Shown one piece after another: positions 18,801 through 25,620 of a stretch of 64,000 nucleotides of DNA. This stretch comes from Pseudoalteromonas luteoviolacea NCIMB 1944 (GTDB lineage: Bacteria; Pseudomonadota; Gammaproteobacteria; Enterobacterales; Alteromonadaceae): the NCBI RefSeq assembly GCF_001625565.1, contig NZ_AUXS01000016.1, forward strand, positions 186,001-250,000, in the 5' to 3' direction. The translations under genes were made by a program, and so were the position numbers. The notes below the pieces were generated by a model, which worked only from the letters and a program-made list of their open reading frames with translations, did no database searches and had not been told where the DNA came from. Numbering within the stretch: position 1 is the stretch's first letter; the number at the start of each line of letters is the position of its first letter.

Positions 18801-20896
18801 CCGCCGACCTGTGCTTCAGTGTTGGTAAAGGACGTTGGCATAGGTTGAATAGTGTGTTTTATGCCAGCTTTAGTTGCTACCCCCCATTGACCATAGTTTG
18901 AACTGCGTCGACCTCTGACTTTAACTTCCAAAGTTTGATTCTGATGATGCGCCTGAGTCCGTATATCAAAATAGTACTGAAGTTTATCCCGTACACTGAC
19001 CCATCTAGGTACAGTCTGAATATACTCGTTGCCAATTTTAACTAAGACTTCTAATGCGTGGGCATGATTAAAGTCTGTAATTGTCGCAGAATAGAGTCCC
19101 TCTTCAGGGTTTGAAATCACAACATTCGGTGTGCTTGGTATGGCATGATAGAGAACTTCAAATCCCCAACTCGTTACAGAAGCTTCGTTCCCTGCTTTAT
19201 CTTTGGCAACGACTGTAAGCGGGATTGTATCAGCAAAATCCGCTCGCTCTGGCGTCCAAGCAATATTGAAATTGATGGCTCTTTGTTTAGTCCCTTGTGC
19301 TGAGGAAATCACACTACCATTGTAAAAGTGTTGCGGCAACGTAGGAGATATCGTGTATGAAGCAGGATTTACTACCTTATTGCCAATTCTCAGCTCAAGA
19401 CTATCTACTCTGTAAGATGCCTTACCTGAAGCAGGCGTTGTAACCTGCACAGGAATTCTGAACGTCCCCCCATCGGTGATCCTTTGAGTCCCTGAACTTT
19501 CGATCTTTACACCAAGGACACTTTGAAACAGAACGTTTCTTATCGAGGCATTCGATTGACCTTGTTTGTTTTTAACATATAAGGAATATAAAGCTCGCCC
19601 AGACTCCGATTGGGTGTCTTCAAAGCCACAATAAAAGTTCGTTTGGCGAGGTGAATTAACTTCACAAGTGTGAACTTTATTTAGCTCTCCACACCCGTTT
19701 CGCGGATCAATTTGACCTCCAACAGTATCGGCAAATTTACAGAAGTACAATTCTTCTACACCGACAAAGTCAATGACATGTGCTCTTATTGATACAGGGC
19801 TATTTGTCGTCGCTAAAGTTGGCGACGCAGTAAAACTCTTAATTAAAGGCTCTTTAACAACATAAATTGTTCTCGAAGCAACATCACTTGCTCCTGCACC
19901 ATCAGTTGCTGTTAACTGCACAGAAGTGGTTTTTTGTATATCCAGTTTGATGCTACATTTCACTTCTTTTTTACCAGAACAACTCGAACTAAACTCCGTT
20001 AAGTTCTTACTGACATCACCCACTTTAAGCTTCAGTGAACTTAATTGGAGAGACGCAATATTATCTGCATCGGTCACATGCACTTTAAGGGTAACCGTGT
20101 CACCAGAAGGAATATGTGTCTTATCAGCACTGAGCTCTTTAATCACAGGTGGAGAGTTCAAGCTAGGATAGGTGACAACAATATCTGAACTGCGACCCGA
20201 ATTAGAAAATTTATCCGAGGCGGTTGCGTGCCAGGTAACCTTGCACTCTGTGGCACACGCCTCAATTGCGGCATTAGTATCAGTGTAACTACATGACAAC
20301 GAACCTGAACTCGAAGTTGTACAGCTCTTTACCAACGTGTTATTGCGATAGATATTGAAGTGTTCAATATCCTTGCCACTGTCGTCCACCTTGAAAGTAA
20401 CAGTGACAGGGTCTCGCGTAGCCAAATCTCCTGCACGCGGGCTCACATCGGCTTGAGTAAAGTCTGGCGTTGTTTTGGCTACGACCTTAACCGTTCTGTC
20501 AATATCAAGAGCGCCACCAATCACATGAGTTGTGCCATCAACTGGATCATGGTCTTCAGACATCGCACCATAAGTTGCGGTAATACTGTACGTGCCCTTG
20601 TCTAACCCACGGACGCGCACACACTGAACATCGTCTCCATGCTTTGTCCATTCATCATATTGAGTATAATTGTTAATCTGATTAACTTTTACTCCAATAA
20701 ATCCATCATAGTATTCTGTGTCGCGACCACTATAGTCCCAAGGACCAATAACTTCTTCAATTAAATAAGAGTCGCCTTCTTGTATAACTGTGGCATTGGC
20801 ATTAGTGCCACACTCGGACGCCAAAGCTAAGTGGGTATAACTACTTGCGGCCAATAAAGCAGTCGCTTTTAAGGCCTTTTTAAATAAACTCATCAT
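9857..20896 (-). CDS. giant secreted SpvB / FG-GAP / YD-repeat (Rhs) protein with variable C-terminus
   Basis: About 3,680 residues. Order: Sec signal peptide (KALKATALLAASSYTHLALA); Ig-like or cadherin-like beta domains (residues ~100-790); a PQQ-type propeller part (~900-1040); a calcium-type DSDNDGISDW motif (~1255); an SpvB/TcaC-like domain starting at GSFRVTEGGAASYNIP (~1415); FG-GAP/VCBS repeats (DVDGDGK, DLDGDGYADLV, DINSDGLIDI; ~1735-2105); YD repeats (~2340-3270); and an Rhs core ending in NPLSRIDPSGY (~3335). The last ~345 residues differ in character: Gly/Ala-rich helices of the pre-toxin kind, then an unrecognised end. I prefer the start at 20896, whose ATGA overlaps the upstream gene's TGA; 20911 is also open. 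Such proteins form a shell around a cleaved toxin. The export route past the inner membrane looks like Sec; surface release is unknown. Confidence 0.9.
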   Translation of the reverse strand: MMSLFKKALKATALLAASSYTHLALASECGTNANATVIQEGDSYLIEEVIGPWDYSGRDTEYYDGFIGVKVNQINNYTQYDEWTKHGDDVQCVRVRGLDKGTYSITATYGAMSEDHDPVDGTTHVIGGALDIDRTVKVVAKTTPDFTQADVSPRAGDLATRDPVTVTFKVDDSGKDIEHFNIYRNNTLVKSCTTSSSGSLSCSYTDTNAAIEACATECKVTWHATASDKFSNSGRSSDIVVTYPSLNSPPVIKELSADKTHIPSGDTVTLKVHVTDADNIASLQLSSLKLKVGDVSKNLTEFSSSCSGKKEVKCSIKLDIQKTTSVQLTATDGAGASDVASRTIYVVKEPLIKSFTASPTLATTNSPVSIRAHVIDFVGVEELYFCKFADTVGGQIDPRNGCGELNKVHTCEVNSPRQTNFYCGFEDTQSESGRALYSLYVKNKQGQSNASIRNVLFQSVLGVKIESSGTQRITDGGTFRIPVQVTTPASGKASYRVDSLELRIGNKVVNPASYTISPTLPQHFYNGSVISSAQGTKQRAINFNIAWTPERADFADTIPLTVVAKDKAGNEASVTSWGFEVLYHAIPSTPNVVISNPEEGLYSATITDFNHAHALEVLVKIGNEYIQTVPRWVSVRDKLQYYFDIRTQAHHQNQTLEVKVRGRRSSNYGQWGVATKAGIKHTIQPMPTSFTNTEAQVGGDFTLNWVNQNDGNTTSYKVLSWPGLASDKSSSMVTTHISGIRSLSFGIRNLDIGLRTYEIVSCDNGNVRCTGGHQLTIEHIPPSITDVSFSKPTQAAKSTMTISGFGLHGSQSAAEIRVRKTGETLFLNASALTLANGKLTAQVDSKFYDALNQGGVIVTVNNGVKRDGQPVYSSITVDDSGSSTAVNLDRPYTYSNNGYLYIGGETGLKSFFVDMSKHNNGLIATTPFARDFAVKSKPLVESQDGRDAVYFGAQNENFYKVEHVFSQNNMVLKWFFKTAGVAEAQAQLDQQNNLYLGTLGGALYSVNPDNGDVQWHYSFPHSGGITKQPQVFAPKCVDGQGQQVSAELCGSSTSQDLDLVPSLVRIETGDGEVHDISDRMMGANAFKWHEIDTLLAGNYQDELASWEPTKWQPSQDNAGVADVAKAIFVLLQKNPSKAEISFLTYLLAHGHPFNEVVNALINANENLLTEPDKYAEFVEQLFKYLDGSSSLAGKTQAQWVSELEAGTTHADVAIALLNSSRSQYTDAAYNILYYYYDFCLVGNNCSYDVDSDNDGISDWVEINAGTLASDSSDMLMAPDLTLVSDKGDTILSASSDVRVDSYYLEYRTGTSPYHELAVIDANQNAERYLTTYRNQFGEGIHWFRAKACLTIPAIEGKVAQVRACSANFSQEVNLDLEDTSADGPIGVNLGVRAASKPSLSSFLLEDNAAQGATLGSFRVTEGGAASYNIPISLPSGIAGVTPSVSLSYHSQSPESALALGWSVNAAGSIERCRQTVAQDGQFRHINFDENDRYCLNGQRLIEIDEQDQGYDGQYIAVYKTEIDSHIRVLRRQGQDGDYFEVLGKDGSVKVFGDTVNSRVEITDMSDTAQITTWLLRKVTDNIGREDNAITYTYKHVFSDARQSQPALEEINYSGNTVKFALSKALKSRSVSVTEYSEVFDDAQINGISITNHNNVPLGRYDFVFDEAANSIRQLREVAHCIEAQSGNEVCKQPIRFDYNPIETQLPFQEYYGDVSSTGHGLAAMTLADLQGDGSTEIITLEKLHNKSSREYRLCASTSDTQEVDCIDIKRGIELNPEDYLGPDGNLDMTAYETDYRLGEDDHVSILAVDVDGDGKQAIWVNYISKKSLSPKAHYWRQFEFVNGRFSEATDLPLHDPAAPMFEIKMADLDGDGYADLVYKTHEEGKNLHASFWDHNLQSFTKGFELDTESESKWGRFTQKGTDWQLLDMNFDGLADIVALMCPTFGDCEEAHANRIMVHYNQGVASAANGERTLARFDSSGISNQGQTLNAQYIQFLTPADINSDGLIDIIYMRKHASLDEISWHVLLNRSGRKSYFDEVAKFSTEQSDSDSVSDKIPPMISDVDRDGRAELYFWNEKSRIWRKYEWQPDGLHFSDQGSNALTVSTFSIDRGESAFLADVEGDAKLNLVYRSKGAVRVYFNSVNKAHEGALSTIYQGGNEKGQNKTQIEYRLLNDTSASGLFSQIYLEAQSPTDQDTNLFANQNLKVSELMGAMPLVSKVTSDSPALASELNATTSIEYQYQGAKAQFGGRGMLGFQAVSTAHEKGGKTFKTTTRYHQAFPLTGMPHSTHQWMDNTLVSVAINEYDIDSNDIDSIDVGVEQVYQKEVRECQGLFNSALEASKYNCTQTIIDQDKYGNVDTLSVSNYTLTDATSFIDGTSNASPLKVVKTVNEYPSDPIAKRLGRLASASVTHTLSNTEYSTSKSEFTYYPAGSDFAYMLQDEIVGADLGCDLKLTKSYQYDVWGNITQTDAKTTDCESGNELIRSTETVYDNGRYVDYTKQLADGGNKVIEGSKVESRNRFGQPLTLRSIDGALSGLIYDPFGQEIGSYSATGAHKYSYTQACTDSSQTYCAYQSVSVVNGEKIKYEFFDRLGRLYKTRTRTVSELDKENAWIEALTFYDKYGRVVEVNEPGKLGRIKTNYDVFDRVLSTEDTTSGLSTTHEYESLKHTATVSGEGKSGLDASQTTITYTNGLGETVSVEDNIGNTLTYVYNATGLQTEVYSSAESDTGTPLIKTHYDALGRKELVEDVNRGDWSYKYNGFGDLISQTDARGVTTQLRYDSFGRKVESWTEGGAGDHLKIEGKSVWHYGTSSDDLHRLISVQQGAGWKEFYYYDILGRNVATLTSVESDLVCEDNVIFDPKVGDLRLTSDSPASMHDPLTSQCVIRQTSFDEYGRVAYQFDDYRRKENGDYIEARGTMQRYRAGHVYQVLEARNIANKQSYFLVDAVNEMGQVTKYYKGTQQMVVGYDHNGMVSSIKTEGNAHIQNDVYSFDALGNLLSRSQNLMQTRNYAYDSLNRITHVNNVRLFDYEADGALKTKSDYYFVKQHQCDGLTEDLLVVNHQWTNEYGEEGTPRHALSSRSASTYNNVANECVTSTLPTPSAERFEYDANGNEIAMYKNGASSAYRSAVYSGRNKAVTLTGNGETVHFAYDVNNYRYKRTDGTQTIYYVGALELTVTDTDNEQAHIKRYIGNDALQKYYGTDTSYTNWLFTDHQGSIIVVTDNNLNLIERFEYDVWGKKSVVKKEEIDNWQKTYLNQDPSGLFTSLPRNLRGYTGHESVSLSDDNRIIHMNGRIYDSSTGRFMQADSVVQAPNNIQSFNAYSYVLNNPLSRIDPSGYISLNPFKHITRALIKGATKIFGAELVNIVGSAVATYIGGPIGAAVWSYEFTRAMGGSSSQAFKAGAISGLTAAAFQQVGEHFKAEFGIKPDSNLTFADLDIGQQLQWAGSHALVGGISSVASGGKFGHGFVSAGFTKMAMGNAGFNMDNRDLDAIAGRTTVAAIIGGTASVMTGGKFANGAKTAAMMHLVNAEASAEFSSLNKDQREKLIEEVREDAFKKQHEITDLWEAGDIETLKILYPHYAKLSGSRLKMQVSSDIRGLNRYYSSTTINTPGFVVDRAGMAALEFGVQTLAQPTTFLSNALDAVVGFFAPVKVPVQHEFEFRVGKPVRVIYTAREQEWVF

Positions 20897-22326
20897 AAAT
20901 CTGCGCTCCATGCTTCATCTAGTTTTTGCACCTGCGCTGCCTTTGACTCACTGGCAACTGATTGAGTACTAAAACGAAACATTTGCTGTGCACGCTCAAC
21001 TATCGAATTGCCTTGCGATTCAACTGGCACGGGTAAACCCACCAACCTATCGCCATCAATAAGGGTGAATTGCAGCTTTCCTTCACTTGCTGTATTTGGC
21101 GCGCCAATTAACAATTGCGGCGTATTCAAAATTGGGTTTGCCGGATGAAAAGGTAAGGTAAATTGGCGAGAAGTTGTGCTTTTAGAAAGCTGAGATAACA
21201 CTTCGATTTTGCCATCTCGATAAAAAACGTAAATACCGCGCATAACTTGGCTATCAATAGGTGTGATCCCATTTTTCTGTAACCAGCTTAAATTTGATTG
21301 GGGCAAAAAGTCGGGGTCGATTACGATTGGACTGGCATATACTTCCCCGTATTTGATAGAAGTACAGTTATGTGTTGGTAGCTGTTGTAATTTTACGCTG
21401 CAAATTTGGCTGCGCCCGCCAAAAATATTGACCGAATAGTACAACTCTCGATTATGCAGTGTTGGCGGGTTATTAATTATACCATTTAACGTGCGCTCCC
21501 AAATTAACTGCCACTGTTCACTACCAGCAGCCTCTTTTTTATATCGGTAGTGTAATAACTTTCCGTCATGCGTACCAAAATATATATCTTCGTTATCAGT
21601 CAAAACCGTTTTATGGTTTATATCATAAGGAAGTTCATATAAAGGTTGGGTATACGCTGTTTTATGTCCATCATGACGAATTAAACCATGCTCTAAAGCC
21701 ACGTTTACTTTAAGCGTTTTTTTCTCTCCTGAAAAACCCGATGCCGTGATATAAAAAGTACTAGACCGTTGAGGTCTGATTGTAATTCGTCCACTTACAG
21801 GGTTCAAAGTCGAGAATGTATAACCTTCACTACTTCTAATTTCAACCGTCGCAGCCCCCATAACTGACCATCTCAATAATGTACTTTCACCTTTTTTTAA
21901 AGTGGATTTATCAGTATAAAAAGCGTTGATTTTTAATTCATCACTCACTTTATTATTGTTCAATTGCCATTCAGAGCAACCGTACTTATGGCAAGAGCGT
22001 ATACGATACTCTCTACTAGAATCGACCTTAAAGCTCGCACTGGTCCCAACAACCTTATTAGAAACTAGACGCCACTCTCCGTTTATATAGGCTTCAACTT
22101 GATAGTAATCGGCGGTACTTTCGGAACTCCAAGCAACAAAGTCGTGAGTGCTTGTATTTTTAACGCTGAAATAAACAGGTTTTGAGGGGTAAACATCAAT
22201 TGGTAATATCAATGTAATGCCATCTAAACCGATAGGTACATATGCTTGTTCAAACTCTTGAGAAAAGCTTTTGAATGGCATATGGAATAAGAAAAAAATC
22301 AAAGGAAAGTGTATCAACCTTTTCAA
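20893..22326 (-). CDS. secreted propeller-like partner of the Rhs protein
   Basis: A 477-residue protein with a signal peptide (FPLIFFLFHMPFKSFS). Residues ~50-120 look like a fibronectin/Ig-type beta domain with a HKYGCSEW loop, residues ~130-210 like a second Ig domain (KKGESTLLRWSV), and the rest like PQQ or quinoprotein propeller blades (DNEDIYFGTHDGKLLHYRY). The giant protein downstream has the same Ig-then-propeller order in its N-terminal third, so this gene may be a separate, shorter relative of that part. The stop codon overlaps the next start, which indicates translational coupling and a shared function. No catalytic residues are evident. It could be a surface adaptor for the Rhs protein. 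Confidence 0.8.
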   Translation of the reverse strand: MKRLIHFPLIFFLFHMPFKSFSQEFEQAYVPIGLDGITLILPIDVYPSKPVYFSVKNTSTHDFVAWSSESTADYYQVEAYINGEWRLVSNKVVGTSASFKVDSSREYRIRSCHKYGCSEWQLNNNKVSDELKINAFYTDKSTLKKGESTLLRWSVMGAATVEIRSSEGYTFSTLNPVSGRITIRPQRSSTFYITASGFSGEKKTLKVNVALEHGLIRHDGHKTAYTQPLYELPYDINHKTVLTDNEDIYFGTHDGKLLHYRYKKEAAGSEQWQLIWERTLNGIINNPPTLHNRELYYSVNIFGGRSQICSVKLQQLPTHNCTSIKYGEVYASPIVIDPDFLPQSNLSWLQKNGITPIDSQVMRGIYVFYRDGKIEVLSQLSKSTTSRQFTLPFHPANPILNTPQLLIGAPNTASEGKLQFTLIDGDRLVGLPVPVESQGNSIVERAQQMFRFSTQSVASESKAAQVQKLDEAWSADL

Positions 22327-23141
22327 ATTTAAAATCCCTATAAAATAAAACCCACTCGCTCATTAAATAAGCAGCAGGAAAGTTAAAATGGCGCAAATAA
22401 TAACACCGTCCATTAGAAACAAAAGAAAAGCCACTTAAATAATGTAAAAATTCATTAAAAAACAAACCAAGTTACACAACATAAATAATGACTTAATAAA
22501 AAATTAAAATAAAAAACATTTTAAGAATAATAAAAGAAAAATCGATATTGATTATAAAACCGGCACGACAAAGGTCTTTTAATGTTGAAGGTTGAATTTG
22601 AATACATTTAAATTAATTACTAAACCTTGCATAAAAAGCACATAAAAACAGCAATTTCAACAGCTGTAAAAGTCATTTAGATGGCTACTCTTCGCCCTAT
22701 ACTGCTAGTTTATTAAATAGGAAAAAGGAATTAGAAAAATTCTTTTCAGTAAAAATTAAAAAACCAGAAATTATAAATTTAGGTCTTACTTTTAAAATAT
22801 AGAAGACTTTCAGACAGTACGATTCTAACCCCAGAAATTAGTGACCAAAGCTTTTTTATAAAATACACGTACAAAGAAAAAAGGATGACACCACACAATA
22901 CCACGGCCGACTATAGCTAGTAAAAAATATTAATAATGGTCATGCAAAGTTAGTAGTAATGGACTATATAACAACCCATAAACAAGCCTTAAAAATCAAC
23001 AAAATAGAAAAAACAACGCTTTGCAAATTGACGTTTTTTTGTACCGCTCTAGTTAGAGATTACATCTTTAAATCAAACTTGAAAATGACTGGATTTATAT
23101 TAAAGTACTGAGATTGAGATGGAATAATCAAGGAAAATACT
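22327..23141. other. AT-rich intergenic, about 815 bp, no supported gene
   Basis: Must contain the promoter of the minus-strand Rhs unit and that of the plus-strand gene at 23142, but I see no clear -35/-10 pair. Base composition is very AT-rich with many A-runs. No open frame of convincing composition and no RNA gene is recognisable. Confidence 0.5.
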
Positions 23142-23825
23142 ATGGATATAAAATCTTCTCTGCAAAAGTCACAACATGACTTAATCAGCAATAACGCGGC
23201 TTTAACAAAAACAAAATCTACGACCATTGATACACAATCTCGCGCTGAAAAGCTCATTGCAGCCCCTGCATCGATTGAGAATACGGCTGTCGTAAGCGAA
23301 GAAGAAGTAAAGAGGTTTCAACAAGAAGCGTATGACTATAATGTGAAGAACTTCGAAATACAGGACAAAACACAAGCCGCTTTTGCAACAACACTAAAAG
23401 AGTTTGGAAAGTTTAAAGATGCGCAGTCGACTTTACATCCAAATATCGATTTAAGCACACTCGACCTTGCTCAACAAGAAGATGGCTCTCTCCAACTGGT
23501 AGGTGGAAATATAACTGAAGCGCTCCGAGCCGATCTGGAGGCACAAATAAATGAAAACGAGGAGCTGAAAAGCGCTTACAAGCAAGTACATGAAGGTATG
23601 GCAGATATTGTTCGCTATTTTGACGTAAATAGTAATGTTGAAGCTAAAGACTTTTACGGAAAATTTAGACTAAATGAGTTAAGTAACAGTTTTGAGAAAC
23701 AATTTCATGATGACGGTTTTGGCCAAGATTATCATACGTTAGAAGAAAAAGTATTGAGCAGCTCTTTACTATTCTCTTACAAGATGGCTGATGCAATAAA
23801 CCCGAGAGTAAATATATCAGCATAA
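23142..23825 (+). CDS. orphan soluble protein, unknown
   Basis: A 227-residue protein with an AAGGA ribosome site seven bases before the ATG. It has no signal peptide and no membrane segment. The first ~70 residues are Ser/Thr/Lys/Ala-rich and probably disordered; the rest is mostly charged helix (EEEVKRFQQEAYDYN, DLEAQINENEELKSAYKQVHEG). I do not recognise the family. The disordered N-terminus and isolated position next to an Rhs locus would suit an exported effector, but that is a guess. The next gene, the ABC permease, is convergent. Confidence 0.65.
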   Translation: MDIKSSLQKSQHDLISNNAALTKTKSTTIDTQSRAEKLIAAPASIENTAVVSEEEVKRFQQEAYDYNVKNFEIQDKTQAAFATTLKEFGKFKDAQSTLHPNIDLSTLDLAQQEDGSLQLVGGNITEALRADLEAQINENEELKSAYKQVHEGMADIVRYFDVNSNVEAKDFYGKFRLNELSNSFEKQFHDDGFGQDYHTLEEKVLSSSLLFSYKMADAINPRVNISA

Positions 23826-24225
23826 AGCTCTGGCATAACCGACATGAGTATGATTTATAAAAAACAGTTCAACGCAACGTTTAACACCGAATTAATTTAA
23901 GTACACTTCATTATCACATACAAATAAAACTAGGTAATAAATATCACTGAGTTTTATAACATACAGAGCTCTTATTATATGGAGCACAGTTTTAAGTCTG
24001 CAAGTACTTATAAAAAAACTGCTATGATAATTGAGCTCGGTTGAATAGCATGGGCAAACAGGGATCGGTCGTAGTCGCAACAATGTCTCTTTAGGATAGA
24101 AATATGACAGAAGTTTGGATCGCAGCCCTTAATAGCTGATTTCCTTGAGTGTACATAGGCCGTGCGGACTCATTAGCACTTCACTTTAACATCGCGTTTA
24201 ACTCAATTGATGCGAGATAGGTAAA
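23826..24225. other. intergenic, 400 bp, nothing recognised
   Basis: AT-rich spacer between the convergent genes at 23142 and 24262. A 63-codon minus-strand open frame lies here but has no ribosome site and is not called. Confidence 0.45.
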
Positions 24226-24252
24226 CAGAGGCCACTGTTGATAGGGCCTCTG
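24226..24252 (-). terminator. terminator of the ABC exporter operon
   Basis: Perfect stem CAGAGGCC (24226-24233) with GGCCTCTG (24245-24252), 11-base loop, ten bases past the stop of the permease gene. A short T-run follows on the minus strand, and a longer T-rich stretch on the plus strand, so it may work both ways. Confidence 0.7.
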
Positions 24253-24261
24253 CTTTATTGT

Positions 24262-25620
24262 TTAAATTGGGCGGAGTTGCTTTAATCTGCGTGTCGCAAC
24301 AATCACCAAAACCAAAATAAACAGTGTGCTTGTCAACAGCTGCCAAACATCAATACCTTTAGCTAGCGTTTTTGCTTCAAATAGTGGGAAGTTTTCCACA
24401 TCCGTTTTTGTCACTGGCTTATCAAAAAACATAAAGTCATAAAAGAAATGACGGATCTGTTGATGATACTCGGCTACTTGTAAACGGTAGTCTGCCTGAT
24501 CTGCGCTGCTAGTATTTGCCAACTGATTCAATTTGAGCTGGAAAAACAAGGACGGAGATAGCACACTCAAACGCTGTAAACTTTGCTGTCGCATCAGATT
24601 GGTCTCACGGTACTGCTGCCACAGTTGTTCAACCTCAACATCACTCAAATGCTGTTGGGCGTAATACCATTTCCAGTCAAACGCTTCACCTAATGGGGTC
24701 GTGTCTTGCCAGTTGGATTCATGCTGCAAAAATGTATTAAGGGTTTGCTGCTTGTCTTTATCCCACCCATCATTAAGCGTTACACGCTGCTTAAGACTTA
24801 TTTCAAGTGGTGCGTTGGTTTGATATTGATTTGACAGATATAGGTGCACTGCACTGGGCAGTAACATGGCAAACACAACCCAACTACTTAAATAGGTTAA
24901 GCTATTAAACACACTGCTTTTGCCAAAGCTCATAATTAGCGCGGCAATGCTAAACCAAAAAACCATATATAAGCTGGTCGCAGCTAGTACAGTCCAAAAT
25001 ATGCCATCAAAAGGCAAAGACAGCAGTATTGCAGCGCTCACTAGCAGCAGTATAACTAACAGCCAAATCACAGCAAAACGCAGTGCAAGCTGCTTTGCCA
25101 CTTGACTAAACGCGCTGGTTGGCAGGGCATTTAGCATTCGCCAGCGGCCCGCATGCTGTTCATCAGAAATCAGAGTAACCGTCAATATACCGATGACTAA
25201 AGGCAGCAAATATACCAATACAAAGCCCAGATCTAAGCCACCGGTACGCTGCTGTGCAGGGTTGACAATCTCGCGGTTAAAAATCTGGCTTTGCAATGCA
25301 GTGGCACGCACTTTAGTTGCAACCATGGAAGAATGACTTTCTCCAACAAACAAAGCCGCCCATGGACTCAACTTCCACTCAGTCGGTGCACTGGCATAAT
25401 AGGCAAGCGAACCAGCGGCAGGGAGAGTCTCTCTTTTATTAACGTGTTCACGTTCTTTTTGAAAAACTATTTTAGATTTGTATTGATCGATACGTAACGT
25501 TTTATAGCCTTGAGCACCTTGATAAATCGCAAAAATACCTGCAACTATAAAGAGTAACAGAACGAGTTTATTTACAACCCCTGAGAACAGTCGCTTACAT
25601 TCAAGTTTAAACAGTAGCAT
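24262..25620 (-). CDS. ABC-2 type permease (DUF3526-like), third gene of exporter operon
   Basis: A 452-residue inner-membrane protein. One membrane segment at the N-terminus (LVLLLFIVAGIFAIYQGA), a ~100-residue non-membrane stretch, a block of four to five hydrophobic helices (residues ~130-260), a second non-membrane stretch (~260-420) and a last helix near the C-terminus. This layout is that of the DUF3526 permeases found in pairs beside a NosF-type ATPase. Its start overlaps the end of the upstream permease by 14 bases, so the two are co-translated. With 25607 and 27121 it should form an exporter. The cargo is unknown; the Zur-like box in front of the operon points to metal homeostasis. 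Confidence 0.87.
   Translation of the reverse strand: MLLFKLECKRLFSGVVNKLVLLLFIVAGIFAIYQGAQGYKTLRIDQYKSKIVFQKEREHVNKRETLPAAGSLAYYASAPTEWKLSPWAALFVGESHSSMVATKVRATALQSQIFNREIVNPAQQRTGGLDLGFVLVYLLPLVIGILTVTLISDEQHAGRWRMLNALPTSAFSQVAKQLALRFAVIWLLVILLLVSAAILLSLPFDGIFWTVLAATSLYMVFWFSIAALIMSFGKSSVFNSLTYLSSWVVFAMLLPSAVHLYLSNQYQTNAPLEISLKQRVTLNDGWDKDKQQTLNTFLQHESNWQDTTPLGEAFDWKWYYAQQHLSDVEVEQLWQQYRETNLMRQQSLQRLSVLSPSLFFQLKLNQLANTSSADQADYRLQVAEYHQQIRHFFYDFMFFDKPVTKTDVENFPLFEAKTLAKGIDVWQLLTSTLFILVLVIVATRRLKQLRPI

Noticed and set aside
10284..20605. Many open frames within the Rhs gene on the opposite strand or other frames
   Set aside because: All are shadows of one continuous 3,680-residue frame whose domains are recognisable throughout.
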